Assembly (NCBI RefSeq): GCF_001767255.1
Contig: NZ_CP017639.1
Span: forward strand, 171,406 to 235,405
DNA: 64,000 nucleotides
Reading direction: 5' to 3'
Source of the DNA: Corynebacterium sp. NML98-0116
Lineage (GTDB): Bacteria > Actinomycetota > Actinomycetes > Mycobacteriales > Mycobacteriaceae
Positions 1-12,989 of this stretch are shown here, one piece after another. The notes under the pieces were generated by a model that was not told where the DNA came from, searched no databases, and saw nothing but the letters and a program-made list of their open reading frames with translations. Position 1 is the first letter of the stretch, and each line of letters starts with the position of its first letter. The position numbers were made by a program, and so were the translations under genes.

Positions 1-99
1 TTGGTGTGTGCCGGCGGTGATGCTTGAACCTATGATTGAGTGTCACTGGTGTGGTGCAGATGCATGGTCGCGTTGACTGTATTGGTTGATGTGGTTGTG

Positions 100-142
100 A
101 CTGGTCCTGTTTTACCCCGTCGGGTTGGGACCAGTTTTGTTT
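100..142 (+). terminator. Terminator-like hairpin upstream of the rRNA operon
   Basis: An 8-bp stem ACTGGTCC (100-107) pairs with GGACCAGT (128-135). Inside it ACCC and GGGT also pair, and TTTTGTTT follows. It either ends transcription entering from the left or is part of the rrn leader. The rest of 1-272 is T/G-rich leader DNA. I cannot assign the rrn promoters with confidence; a TTGACT lies at 73-78 but has no convincing -10 partner. Confidence 0.5.
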
Positions 143-272
143 GTACTTTACAGTTTTTGTAATTTTAGGATTTTGCCAGACACTGGCGATGACTGTTGTG
201 GTTGTTGTTGGTGGTTGGTTTGTTTTTGGTTAGGTTTTGGGCTTTTCACGGCCTTGTTTCTTTCTGAAATAG

Positions 273-5308
<5,036 letters not shown>

Positions 5309-5473
5309 GCACACACATGTTGGTGTTGTTTATGGTCAAATTAATGAGTGTTCTTCCGCGAAGAAGAGTTAAGTGTTTGCGTCCACTGTGCAGTGTCTGG
5401 CATGACATGCCTGTGCTGATATGTGAATATTGTCGTTGTTATCAACAGTATTGTGTTGGCACGATTTTGGTCG

Positions 5474-5592
5474 TGTCGGTGGTTGATGGCGGCGGGGAAA
5501 CGCCCGGTCCCTTTCCGAACCCGGTTAGCTAAGCCCGCCCGCGCTGATGGTACTGCACCTGGGAGGGTGTGGGAGAGTAGGTTACCGCCGGC
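5474..5592 (+). rRNA. rrf: 5S ribosomal RNA
   Basis: A 5S-like sequence of about 119 bases begins TGTCGGTGGTTGATGGCG, contains CCCGGTCCCTTTCCGAACCC and AAGCCCGCCCGCGCTGATGG, and ends AGTAGGTTACCGCCGGC. The ends pair as in the 5S terminal stem. It is the last gene of the rrn operon, and a terminator follows within 25 bases. Confidence 0.95.
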
Positions 5593-5612
5593 CTATAACT
5601 TCATTTTCTTGT

Positions 5613-5660
5613 GTGTGGTGAGTGTGTGTTGTTGTGGCACATACTCACCACACTTTTTTG
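5613..5660 (+). terminator. rRNA operon terminator
   Basis: An 11-bp perfect stem GTGTGGTGAGT (5613-5623) pairs with ACTCACCACAC (5643-5653). A run of six or seven T follows. It sits just after 5S and is the expected intrinsic terminator of the operon. Confidence 0.8.
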
Positions 5661-5697
5661 TTTTGGTGGGGGTGTGGTGTGGCTCGGGTGTGGGGTG

Positions 5698-5780
5698 TGT
5701 GCACCAGATTCCTTTACGTAGGGGGCGTGAGCTGGGGAAACGTCACCGCACAGTCTCGAAGACCCGGAATGTGGTGCACA
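5698..5780 (+). repeat. Dispersed palindromic element, family 1, copy A
   Basis: An 83-bp intergenic element has near-perfect terminal inverted repeats: TGTGCACCAGATTCC at 5698-5712 against GGAATGTGGTGCACA at 5766-5780, one mismatch. The interior holds CTGGGGAAACGTC, which recurs exactly in the copy at 33640-33720. A third, inverted copy is at 17482-17561. It lies between the rrn terminator and the convergent pseudouridine synthase gene. No open reading frame is inside. Confidence 0.75.
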
Positions 5781-5828
5781 GCTGCCTCGGCTACCGTTGG
5801 AGACACACTATTGGTACTCCGAGAGGGT

Positions 5829-6806
5829 TTATGGCCAGGGCACCGATGGGTCGGTCGTGAAGTGGACGGCCTTGCTGGAGAGCGGGTCGGTGAAGGCAAC
5901 GGAAATGCATTCCAACAGCATTGGTTTGGTGAAGTCGTCCTCCCCAAAAGGATGTGGGACGGGGTAGATAGAGTCGCCGATGATGGGCACCCCGGCATCC
6001 AACATCTGGATTCTCAGTTGGTGCGTGCGTCCACTGATCGGTTCGAGGAGATAGCGCCCGAGCGGCTCTTCCACTCCGTAGCGTTCTTGAAGCACTGATT
6101 CTTCGTTCGAAGGCAAACGGGACGCGCCAAGGAACAGCGTCTCTGAATTGGGTTCCGCGCCGCGGACAATCTTGGAAGCAATTTCGCCGTGTTCTTTGAC
6201 GATGTGATGCCGCCAAGGTCCGGCAGGTAGCGAAGGATCATAAGGAGCAACCGCGGAATACAGGCGGCGGACTTCACGGCGGGCGAACATGTCCTGGTAC
6301 GCCCCGCGGACGTCACGGCGCTTCGTCAGTAGCAACAAGCCACTCGTCATCCGGTCCAAGCGGTGGGCCGGTGTGAGCTCCTCGTTGCCGGTCTCGCGGC
6401 GAAGGCGGACGGTGAGGGTCTCGGTGATGTGGGCGGCTCGTGGCATCGTCGCTAAGAAGGGTGGTTTGTTGACGATGAGGACGTTGTCGTCCTCGAACAC
6501 GACGGTGGGAATGAAGGGGACGGGGGTTTCGGGGGCGGGGCGTCGATAAAAGAAGACGTCCGTGCCTGGCTGCAAAATATCGTTGGGAGAGAGCGGGGTG
6601 CCGTCGCGCAGGACGACTTCGCCGACGGCGAAGCGCTGGAGGACGGCTGCGGCGTCGTCATCGGGGTGGCGGTGGCGCTGCCCCATGATGACTTCGGTGA
6701 GGAAGTCGCCGGCGGTAATGGGGGCGTCGGGGACGCGGACTCGTGACGCGCCGAGGCCATCGCGCGGAGGCAGTGGCGGGGGCGACTTCCTTCGTTTTCT
6801 ACTCAT
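5829..6806 (-). CDS. RluA-family RNA pseudouridine synthase
   Basis: This 325-residue protein isomerises uridine to pseudouridine in rRNA or tRNA. The catalytic motif HRLDRMTSGLLLL carries the active-site aspartate, and the C-terminal half has GRTHQLRIQ, typical of the RluA/RsuA fold. The N-terminus is basic (MSRKRRKSPPP). I chose the ATG at 6806 because the upstream in-frame extension is poor coding sequence and would overlap the promoter of the small gene at 6829. The exact target uridine cannot be told from the sequence. The gene converges on the rrn operon. Confidence 0.88.
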   Translation of the reverse strand: MSRKRRKSPPPLPPRDGLGASRVRVPDAPITAGDFLTEVIMGQRHRHPDDDAAAVLQRFAVGEVVLRDGTPLSPNDILQPGTDVFFYRRPAPETPVPFIPTVVFEDDNVLIVNKPPFLATMPRAAHITETLTVRLRRETGNEELTPAHRLDRMTSGLLLLTKRRDVRGAYQDMFARREVRRLYSAVAPYDPSLPAGPWRHHIVKEHGEIASKIVRGAEPNSETLFLGASRLPSNEESVLQERYGVEEPLGRYLLEPISGRTHQLRIQMLDAGVPIIGDSIYPVPHPFGEDDFTKPMLLECISVAFTDPLSSKAVHFTTDPSVPWP

Positions 6807-6828
6807 GTCCTTTGCTAGATTAGTCGCT

Positions 6829-6975
6829 ATGGATCTTGGAGCGATGTTGCAACCAGTACTGGCGTTCTTCAATGAAGGTATCGGGAAGGTGATCGCGGAC
6901 GTGTTGCGAGCACTCTATGAGACGTTCTTCCCTGCGAACTCTGAGGGCGCGAAGCCCGTGGAAATTCCCAAATAA
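6829..6975 (+). CDS. Small amphipathic protein, 48 aa, unknown function
   Basis: This 48-residue protein starts MDLGAMLQPVLAFF and ends in a Pro-rich tail (KPVEIPK). Residues 5-35 form one probable amphipathic helix with no signal peptide. A -10-like TAGATT at 6816-6821 lies seven bases before the ATG, so the mRNA is probably leaderless. Size and character resemble the small helical envelope polypeptides of C. glutamicum (PorA, PorH, ProtX), some of which are O-mycoloylated. That is a resemblance of type, not a demonstrated homology. It is divergent from the pseudouridine synthase gene with 22 bp between them. Confidence 0.6.
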   Translation: MDLGAMLQPVLAFFNEGIGKVIADVLRALYETFFPANSEGAKPVEIPK

Positions 6976-7051
6976 GGGCCACGATATCGATGTGGGTTTT
7001 GTCTACAATGGGGGTAGAAACTGCCTACCTTCTTGAGAAAGGGCGAAACAC

Positions 7052-7945
7052 ATGTCGAATGAAGAAATGGTCGTTGTAGCTGTGGACGGAAGCCCGGCTT
7101 CCCACAACGCGGTCCGCTGGGCGGCGAACACTGCTGCGAAGCGCGGCATCGCGCTGCAGCTGGCTGCAAGCTACACCATGCCGCAGTTCCTGTACGCGGA
7201 GGGGATGGTTCCGCCGAAGGAGCTGTTCGACGATCTGCAGAAGGAAACCATCCAGAAGGTCGAGGAGGCGCGTGACATCGCGCTTGAGGTCGCCCCAGAT
7301 ATCAAGATTGGGCACGCAATCGCGGAGGGATCCCCGATTGACATGCTGCTTGAGATGTCGCGTACCGCGACCATGATCGTGATGGGGTCGCGTGGCCTTG
7401 GCGGGCTTTCCGGGATGGTCCTCGGCTCTGTGTCTGGTGCGGTTGTCTCCCACGCAAGCTGCCCGGTTGTGGTGGTCCGCGAGGACAACAACGTGACGGA
7501 AGAGAATAAGTACGGCCCTGTCGTAGTCGGCGTTGATGGCTCTGAGGTTTCCCGCCACGCAACGGAGGTCGCCTTTGAGGAGGCGCACGCTCGCGGTGCG
7601 GAGTTGATTGCGGTGCACACCTGGATCGATACGCAGGTGCAAGGGCCGGGCGCTGGGTTCTCTGTCACGGACGAGCACTGGAAGGCTGTGCAGGAGGAGA
7701 AGGACGAGATCCTCAATGGCTACCTGGAGGACTCCGCCGCGAAGTACCCAGATGTGCAGATCCGCAAGGTGATTACGCGTGACCGTCCAGTCCGCGCACT
7801 GACCGAAGCCGCTGAGGGTGCACAGCTCCTGGTCACCGGTTCCCACGGTCGTGGCGGGTTCAAGGGCATGCTGCTCGGCTCGACGTCGCGTGCGCTGCTG
7901 CAGTCCGCGCCGTGCCCGATGATGGTTGTTCGTCCGAACGACTAA
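7052..7945 (+). CDS. Universal stress protein, tandem UspA domains
   Basis: This 297-residue cytoplasmic protein has two UspA domains in tandem. Domain 1 starts VVVAVDGSPASHNAVRWA and ends with the ATP-binding loop MGSRGLGGLSGMVLGSVS. Domain 2 starts VVVGVDGSEVSRHA and ends with TGSHGRGGFKGMLLGSTS. The G-x2-G-x9-G(S/T) signature in both halves implies ATP binding. A -10-like TACAAT sits at 7004-7009, and the GAGAAAGGG before the ATG can serve as ribosome-binding site. Family members accumulate under stress or starvation. The specific role here is unknown. Confidence 0.92.
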   Translation: MSNEEMVVVAVDGSPASHNAVRWAANTAAKRGIALQLAASYTMPQFLYAEGMVPPKELFDDLQKETIQKVEEARDIALEVAPDIKIGHAIAEGSPIDMLLEMSRTATMIVMGSRGLGGLSGMVLGSVSGAVVSHASCPVVVVREDNNVTEENKYGPVVVGVDGSEVSRHATEVAFEEAHARGAELIAVHTWIDTQVQGPGAGFSVTDEHWKAVQEEKDEILNGYLEDSAAKYPDVQIRKVITRDRPVRALTEAAEGAQLLVTGSHGRGGFKGMLLGSTSRALLQSAPCPMMVVRPND

Positions 7946-8087
7946 TCTCGCGGCACGCAACCAAGTCCCAGCGGTGCCGTTCCCGGATCGTTACCTGTTG
8001 GTGTCCGAATCGTAGTGGCATTATGCCCGAATAGGAGGCACCATGGTCAGTAGACATTAAACGATCGTTATAGAAGGGAACGTAGAC

Positions 8088-8357
8088 ATGCTGGGACTTG
8101 GCTTTTTCGGCTGGATTATTATTGGTGGACTTGCAGGCTGGATTGCCTCGAAGATTAAGGGCAAGGACGCCGACATGGGCATCGGCCTGAATATTATTGT
8201 CGGCATTATCGGTGGTCTGATTGGCGGCTGGTTGCTGGCGAAGTTCGGAGTGGACGTCGACAATGGCGGACTCTGGTTTAGCTTCTTCACCTGCATCCTT
8301 GGTGCGGTGATCCTGCTGACCATTGTCAACTTTGTGAAAGGCAAACAACGCCAATAG
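8088..8357 (+). CDS. GlsB/YeaQ/YmgE family stress-response membrane protein
   Basis: This 89-residue protein has three predicted membrane segments. The first is Gly-rich (LGFFGWIIIGGLAGWIASK), the second is GIGLNIIVGIIGGLIGGWLL, and the third ends IVNFVKGKQRQ. This is the transglycosylase-associated/YeaQ family, often induced by stress, of unknown biochemistry. GAAGGGAACG precedes the ATG. Its own terminator follows at 8387. It lies directly downstream of the universal stress protein gene, 142 bp away, and may respond to the same conditions. Confidence 0.88.
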   Translation: MLGLGFFGWIIIGGLAGWIASKIKGKDADMGIGLNIIVGIIGGLIGGWLLAKFGVDVDNGGLWFSFFTCILGAVILLTIVNFVKGKQRQ

Positions 8358-8386
8358 CCAGTAGCGCGAAAAGCGCGTGATGTATG

Positions 8387-8428
8387 TACCGGCCGGAGGG
8401 GCACACCCCCGGCCGGTATTTTTCTTTT
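8387..8428 (+). terminator. Intrinsic terminator after the YeaQ-family gene
   Basis: TACCGGCCGG (8387-8396) pairs with CCGGCCGGTA (8409-8418), with further G/C pairs inside. TTTTTCTTTT follows. This is a strong intrinsic terminator for the stress-protein unit. Confidence 0.85.
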
Positions 8429-8497
8429 CAGAAACTACGGTACGCGGTATGGTGAACGTACTGGTTTGTCTACTAGAGATTTTGGAGGAGCAGTCGC

Positions 8498-9130
8498 GTG
8501 AGCAGCGGTACAACCAGCAAGGCAAAGAGTGCTTCCAGGAGGCGGAATCGTCCCAGCCCCCGGCAGCGGCTGCTGGACGCCGCCACGAAACTCTTCCAAG
8601 AAGAAGGCATCCGCGTCATCGGTATTGACCGTATTTTGAGGGAGGCGGACGTCGCGAAGGCGTCGTTGTACTCCCTGCTTGGGTCGAAAGACAACCTGGT
8701 CATCGCGTACATTGAGCGGCTGGACGAGGAGTACCGGCAGCGTTGGGCGGAGCGCACCGAGCATGTCTACGACGCGGACGGCAAGGTGCTGGCGTTCTTC
8801 GACATGGCGATTGAGGAGGAGCCGGACCGGGAATTCCGTGGCTCGCCGTTCCTGAACGCGGCGAACGAGTATCCGCGCCCGGACACGGAGTCGGAGGAGC
8901 GCATCGTTGCGGCGTGTAAGAAGCACCGCCAGTGGATGTACGACACGATTACGCACCTGCTCAGCGTGAAGAACGGCTACAACTCGGCCTCGCAGACAAA
9001 TGAGCTTTTGATCTTCCTCGACGGCGGACTGGCGGGAGCCCGCTTCGTGCGCGATACCGCGCCGCTGGAAACCGCTCGTTCGTTGGCGAAAGCTACGCTT
9101 GGGACTCCTCCTGCTGACTATTCGATTTAG
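8498..9130 (+). CDS. TetR-family transcriptional regulator
   Basis: This 210-residue regulator has an N-terminal TetR helix-turn-helix at about residues 24-70 (RLLDAATKLFQEEGIRVIGIDRILREADVA... reading on to KASLYSLLGSKDNLV). The C-terminal ligand-binding part is divergent. A basic leader precedes the HTH. Translation starts at GTG 8498 behind GGAGG at 8483-8488. The stretch 8450-8480 just upstream (ACTGGTTTGTCTACTAG) would be the place for an autoregulatory operator. The 3' end overlaps the convergent yidC-like gene by 38 bp. Ligand and targets are unknown. Confidence 0.85.
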   Translation: MSSGTTSKAKSASRRRNRPSPRQRLLDAATKLFQEEGIRVIGIDRILREADVAKASLYSLLGSKDNLVIAYIERLDEEYRQRWAERTEHVYDADGKVLAFFDMAIEEEPDREFRGSPFLNAANEYPRPDTESEERIVAACKKHRQWMYDTITHLLSVKNGYNSASQTNELLIFLDGGLAGARFVRDTAPLETARSLAKATLGTPPADYSI

Positions 9131-10199
9131 CCTCCCGCTGCACTTTCGACCGCTCTTTTTCGATGGCCTTTTTGGCGCGCTTTTCCTCGCGCTTGGCCTC
9201 GGCAAGGGCGGATTTTTCTGCGCGGATGTCGCGGCGAACCGCTGGGATGGTCGTTGGTCGCACGAGCGCGCCAGCCTTCTTGCGGCGCCAGGTCCGCTTG
9301 CGCTCCCGCTTCTCCCGCTTCTTTTCGACGTACGCTTCGCGCGCCTCGCGTACATGGTTGCGGTGAATCTCCTCGGATGGGAAACGCTTTACAAGCAACG
9401 CCCAGAGCAGAACGGTCTGTGAGGCAGTCCAGAAGTTGTTGACTACCCAGTACAGCAGTAGCGCGATCGGTACGAGGCCGAGCAGGCCCGCCGTGGTCAG
9501 GGACAGCGCAATGAAGGGGATCATCCAGTACAGGAACCGGTAGCTGCCGCGGGTGAACGCGTTTTCCCACTCGAGGGTGGTGCGGTTGCGGATCTGGGAG
9601 AGCAGCAGGTTGATGCTGGTGAAGCAGATGGCGGCGATGAGCATCGGGATGGCCAGGCCGCGAACGGCGTCGACCGTGGTGCCGAGGGAGGCAAACTGCT
9701 CGGGTGTCATGGAGACGTAGGCGGGGAGGGGGACGTCGAAAAGCGTGGTGTTGCGGAAGCTTTCGATCTCGTCTGGGGTGAGCAGGCCGATCCGGTGGGC
9801 GTCGCCGACGTCGGGGACGGCGAGCCAGTACAGCAGGCGGTACAGGCCGAAGAAAAACGGCAGCTGGATCATGGCGGGAACGCAGCCGGCGAGCGGGTTG
9901 TAGCCGTGCTCGCTGCGGAGTTTCTTGATGGCTTCGCGCTCCGCCTCGATGTCCTCGAGTGCGGTGGAGCTGCCGTAGCGGTCCGCGATGGCTTTCATGT
10001 GCGGGCGCATCATGTAGCTGGTGCGGCCTACCTTGTACGTCTTCCAGGAAAACGGTGCGATGGCGCCGCGCACTGTGATGACCAGCAGGATGATGGATGC
10101 GATCCAGGCGCCAGAGACGGGGGCGCCGAGGACGTCGGCGAGGAGCCAGTGCCAGAACTGCAGCACGGCGGATACGGGATAGACGAGGATTTCCATCAT
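9093..10199 (-). CDS. YidC/Oxa1 membrane protein insertase, non-rnpA-linked type
   Basis: This 368-residue polytopic protein inserts proteins into the cytoplasmic membrane. The Oxa1 core is visible: an N-terminal segment (LQFWHWLLADVLGAP), the basic cytoplasmic region with MRPHMKAIADRYG, GCVPAMIQLPFFFGLYRLL, and the last segments LLYWVVNNFWTASQTVLL. A long Lys/Arg/Glu-rich tail (about residues 280-368) could contact ribosomes. Most actinobacteria carry one yidC beside rnpA-rpmH. This gene instead sits between tetR and a sortase, so it is probably a second paralogue. Start MMEIL at 10199 (or 10196). Confidence 0.85.
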   Translation of the reverse strand: MMEILVYPVSAVLQFWHWLLADVLGAPVSGAWIASIILLVITVRGAIAPFSWKTYKVGRTSYMMRPHMKAIADRYGSSTALEDIEAEREAIKKLRSEHGYNPLAGCVPAMIQLPFFFGLYRLLYWLAVPDVGDAHRIGLLTPDEIESFRNTTLFDVPLPAYVSMTPEQFASLGTTVDAVRGLAIPMLIAAICFTSINLLLSQIRNRTTLEWENAFTRGSYRFLYWMIPFIALSLTTAGLLGLVPIALLLYWVVNNFWTASQTVLLWALLVKRFPSEEIHRNHVREAREAYVEKKREKRERKRTWRRKKAGALVRPTTIPAVRRDIRAEKSALAEAKREEKRAKKAIEKERSKVQREAKSNSQQEESQA

Positions 10200-10215
10200 T
10201 CGCTAATGTTAGGCC

Positions 10216-11007
10216 ATGGTTTACCAACAACCCAGACGCAAGGTGCGCGCCTCCCAGGTGTTCGGCGAGGTGCTGCTGACCATCGGGGCGTTGTTGTTGC
10301 TGTTCGCGTTTTACGAGTCCTATTGGACGAATATCGCGTCCGGCAAGATGCAGAACGAAGCGCAGGACACGTTGTCGGAGCAGTGGAAGAACCCGCGCCA
10401 GCTGCGCGCGCCACAGCTTGGCGACGCATTCGCGCGCATGTACATCCCTGCGTTCGGGTCGGACTACCAGTTCGCCATCATCGAGGGCACCGACGAGAAC
10501 GAGTTGTTGGTGGGTCCGGGCCGCTACCCGGACACGCAGATGCCGGGCGAGCCGGGCAACTTCGCGGTGGCGGGCCACCGCGTGGGCAAGGGAGCGCCGT
10601 TCAACGACCTTGGGGCGCTGAACAGTTGTGACGCCATCGTGGTGGAGACACAGGATTCCTGGGTGACGTACCGCGTGCTGCCGATGGGCCTGGACCCGCA
10701 GGAGCGCCGGGACGTGGCGGCGGGCTGCGTGCCAGCCGAGATCAACGAGCCGATCGCGACGGGCGAGTACCGCAACGTGGTGGGCAGGCACATTACGCTG
10801 CCGGGAGACGTGAACGTGATCAACCCGATCCCGGAGCAGCCCTCCATTGAGGTGCGCCCGGACATGCTGGGCATGATCACGCTGACCACGTGCCACCCGC
10901 AGTTTTCGAACGCGGAGCGCATGATCATCCACGCCGTGCAGACTGAGGTGCTGGCGAAAACACCGGGCGAGCAAACGCTGCCGCAGGCGATGTCGGAGGT
11001 GAAATAG
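10216..11007 (+). CDS. Class E sortase (SrtF-like housekeeping sortase)
   Basis: This 263-residue membrane-anchored transpeptidase joins LPxTG/LAxTG-type surface proteins to the cell wall. A membrane anchor covers residues 17-33 (GEVLLTIGALLLLFAF). The catalytic triad is visible as His121 in AGHRVG, Cys226 in TLTTCHPQFS and Arg235 in NAERMI. The TLTTCHP-x-F-S pattern is that of class E sortases, such as SrtF, the housekeeping enzyme of C. diphtheriae. No pilin or LPxTG gene lies nearby. The gene is divergent from the yidC-like gene and followed 3 bp later by a small membrane protein. Confidence 0.88.
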   Translation: MVYQQPRRKVRASQVFGEVLLTIGALLLLFAFYESYWTNIASGKMQNEAQDTLSEQWKNPRQLRAPQLGDAFARMYIPAFGSDYQFAIIEGTDENELLVGPGRYPDTQMPGEPGNFAVAGHRVGKGAPFNDLGALNSCDAIVVETQDSWVTYRVLPMGLDPQERRDVAAGCVPAEINEPIATGEYRNVVGRHITLPGDVNVINPIPEQPSIEVRPDMLGMITLTTCHPQFSNAERMIIHAVQTEVLAKTPGEQTLPQAMSEVK

Positions 11008-11010
11008 ACA

Positions 11011-11163
11011 ATGTATGGAGCACTTTGGCGGATGCTGCCGGGGCCTACGCCGGTGAAGTGGCTGCTCGCGATCGTGATCGCGGTGGCCGTGTTCTTCCTG
11101 CTGATGGAAGTGGTGTTTCCGTGGGTGTCGGCGCAGATGCCCTACAACGACGTCGCAGTGTAA
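11011..11163 (+). CDS. Small membrane protein, 50 aa, cotranscribed with sortase
   Basis: A 50-residue protein starts MYGALWRMLPGPTPVKW and has one strong membrane helix (LLAIVIAVAVFFLLMEVVF), then a short outer tail. It starts three bases after the sortase stop codon, so it is almost certainly in the same operon. I do not recognise a named family. A sortase accessory or anchoring role is an inference from position only. Confidence 0.7.
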   Translation: MYGALWRMLPGPTPVKWLLAIVIAVAVFFLLMEVVFPWVSAQMPYNDVAV

Positions 11164-11167
11164 CGCT

Positions 11168-11728
11168 CTAGAGCTGCAGGTTCTTGATGGTCTCCTCGGC
11201 GACGAGCTGCGCCTTGATGGACTCGTCCTGGTTGGTGAACACGGTCACGGCCGTGTTGCCCTTGGCCACGGAGTAGGCGGCGCCGATCCGGTTGGGCACG
11301 GCGCCGCCGCCGTGGCGCCCGCCGTTCCACCCGGCTGGCTGGTTGGCGGGCTCGGTGTAGTCGATGGGTGTTGCCCAGTCGACTACGGCCATGGCGTCCT
11401 CGGGGCTGTCCATGTGCCGCACGATGACGGTCAGCTGTGGCTCGGGCGGGTAGGACCAGAACTGGCAGGCTGGGGGGTCGAAGCGGGCGTCGATACCTAC
11501 GCCGGTGACGCGCTGGCCGTTGGCGTCGGCGACCCAGTCGGTGTCGAGGTATGGGCAGGGCTGCCACGCGTTGCGGTCGGTGGCGGGCAGGGCGTCGAGA
11601 GGCAGGGCGGCTTGTTGCTTCTCGACGCCCCCTTCGCCCGCGGGCGCCGGATCCGGGTCGGGGGCGGCGCACCCGGCGAGGACGCCAAATGCCATGACTG
11701 CTGCGAGGGTGGGTAGTGTCAAACGCAT
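11168..11728 (-). CDS. DUF3558-like lipoprotein
   Basis: This 186-residue exported lipoprotein has a signal peptide MRLTLPTLAAVMAFGVLAGC with lipobox LAGC (Cys20), then an acidic/Pro linker. The body has NAWQPCPYLD, a second Cys in DPPACQFW, and a beta-rich C-terminus. This pattern fits the actinobacterial DUF3558 lipoproteins, which have no established biochemical function. I chose ATG 11728, which places the signal peptide at the N-terminus. This start codon overlaps the divergent start of the histidine kinase. Convergent with the sortase unit. Confidence 0.75.
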   Translation of the reverse strand: MRLTLPTLAAVMAFGVLAGCAAPDPDPAPAGEGGVEKQQAALPLDALPATDRNAWQPCPYLDTDWVADANGQRVTGVGIDARFDPPACQFWSYPPEPQLTVIVRHMDSPEDAMAVVDWATPIDYTEPANQPAGWNGGRHGGGAVPNRIGAAYSVAKGNTAVTVFTNQDESIKAQLVAEETIKNLQL

Positions 11729-12989
11729 GGGTTCCAGATTAGCTGTGTTGTCGCCGGGCCCCGGCGAAACCACTGAGGTGCCGGTAAACCGTTCTTTGGA
11801 TATCGGTATCACGGTGTTGTCGGTGTCGCTGGTGCTGGTGTCGCTGGCGGCGCTGGCGCGGATGTCGCTGGATGAGGCGCTGCTGCACATCACTCTGGTG
11901 ACGACGTTTTCCTTCCTCCTGTTCTACGGGATGACCGAGATGCACTACTGGGCTACCCCGGGCCGCGTGCTGTGGCTCGTGGGGCTGACCGGCGTGTGGA
12001 TGCTGGACACGACCATCTCCGTGGTTGCGATGTACTGGGTGTTCATCCTGTTCTTCGTGTACATGCGGGCGTTCAACGACTGGCGAGGTATTGCCGGGGT
12101 TGCTGCTGGGCTTGTGATCACGGTGCTGATACAGCTGCCGGATCATCTCACGCTGGGCAGCGTGTTGGGGCCGGCGCTGTCGGCGGTGGTGGTCCTGGCG
12201 ATCAACTATGCCTTCACCACGATTACGAAAGTGAGCGACGAGCGCGCCGAGCTCATCAACGAGTTACTGGAGACACGCGAACAGCTAGCAACTACGGAGC
12301 GCGCAGCCGGTGTGGCGCAGGAGCGGGAACGGCTCGCGCACGAGATTCACGACACGGTGGCGCAGAACCTGTCCTCGATCCAGATGCTGCTGCACGCCGC
12401 GGAGCGCGACCTGTTGGCAACGGACCTTTCGGAGGAAGAGCTGGCGGCGCCGTTGAAGAGGATGGAGACGGCACGCAGGGCGGCGTCGAGAAACTTGGCG
12501 GAGACCCGTGCGATTATTGCGGCGCTGACGCCGGCGCCGCTGAGCACGACGTCGCTGGAGGAGGCACTGCGGCGCATCGCGGCGGACTTCGGTACGACGG
12601 GCGACATGGACATCGAGGTGGAGGTCGACGGTGAACCGCAGCAGCTGCCGATGCGGATCGAGGCCGGCCTGCTGCGTATTACGCAGGGCGCGGTGTCGAA
12701 CGCGGTGAAGCACTCCGAGGCGAGCCGCATGCGCATCACGCTGACGTTTGGGGATGATGAGGTCCGCCTTGATGTGGTGGACAACGGCAAGGGCTTCGAC
12801 GTAGCGAGCCAGGCCAAAAAGCCCTCAGGGTTAGGCCATTTGGGTCTCGATGCGATGCGTTCTCGGGCCGAGGAATTGGGCGGTGAGCTGGCAATTGAGT
12901 CCCAGCCCGGCGGGCCGACAGCACTTTCTGTGGCGGTACCGAGTAGTATCAAACAAAAGACTGACCAGGTGGAGAGGAAAACTTCATGA
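11727..12989 (+). CDS. NarL-type two-component sensor histidine kinase
   Basis: This sensor kinase of about 420 residues has about five N-terminal membrane helices, a short coiled linker, a HisKA_3 dimerisation domain with LAHEIHDTVAQNLSS (phospho-accepting His208), and a C-terminal HATPase_c domain (NAVKHSEAS, DNGKGFD, GLGHLGLDAM). It phosphorylates the response regulator that overlaps its stop codon. The signal is unknown. Start choice is uncertain: ATG 11727 overlaps the divergent lipoprotein start, and GTG 11778 (residue 18, just before the first helix) is a good alternative. Confidence 0.88.
   Translation: MGSRLAVLSPGPGETTEVPVNRSLDIGITVLSVSLVLVSLAALARMSLDEALLHITLVTTFSFLLFYGMTEMHYWATPGRVLWLVGLTGVWMLDTTISVVAMYWVFILFFVYMRAFNDWRGIAGVAAGLVITVLIQLPDHLTLGSVLGPALSAVVVLAINYAFTTITKVSDERAELINELLETREQLATTERAAGVAQERERLAHEIHDTVAQNLSSIQMLLHAAERDLLATDLSEEELAAPLKRMETARRAASRNLAETRAIIAALTPAPLSTTSLEEALRRIAADFGTTGDMDIEVEVDGEPQQLPMRIEAGLLRITQGAVSNAVKHSEASRMRITLTFGDDEVRLDVVDNGKGFDVASQAKKPSGLGHLGLDAMRSRAEELGGELAIESQPGGPTALSVAVPSSIKQKTDQVERKTS

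Noticed and set aside
9127..10974. Long antisense frame (615 codons) under yidC and the sortase gene
   Set aside because: Composition is His/Arg-rich, without motifs. It is a by-product of high GC at third codon positions on the true strand.
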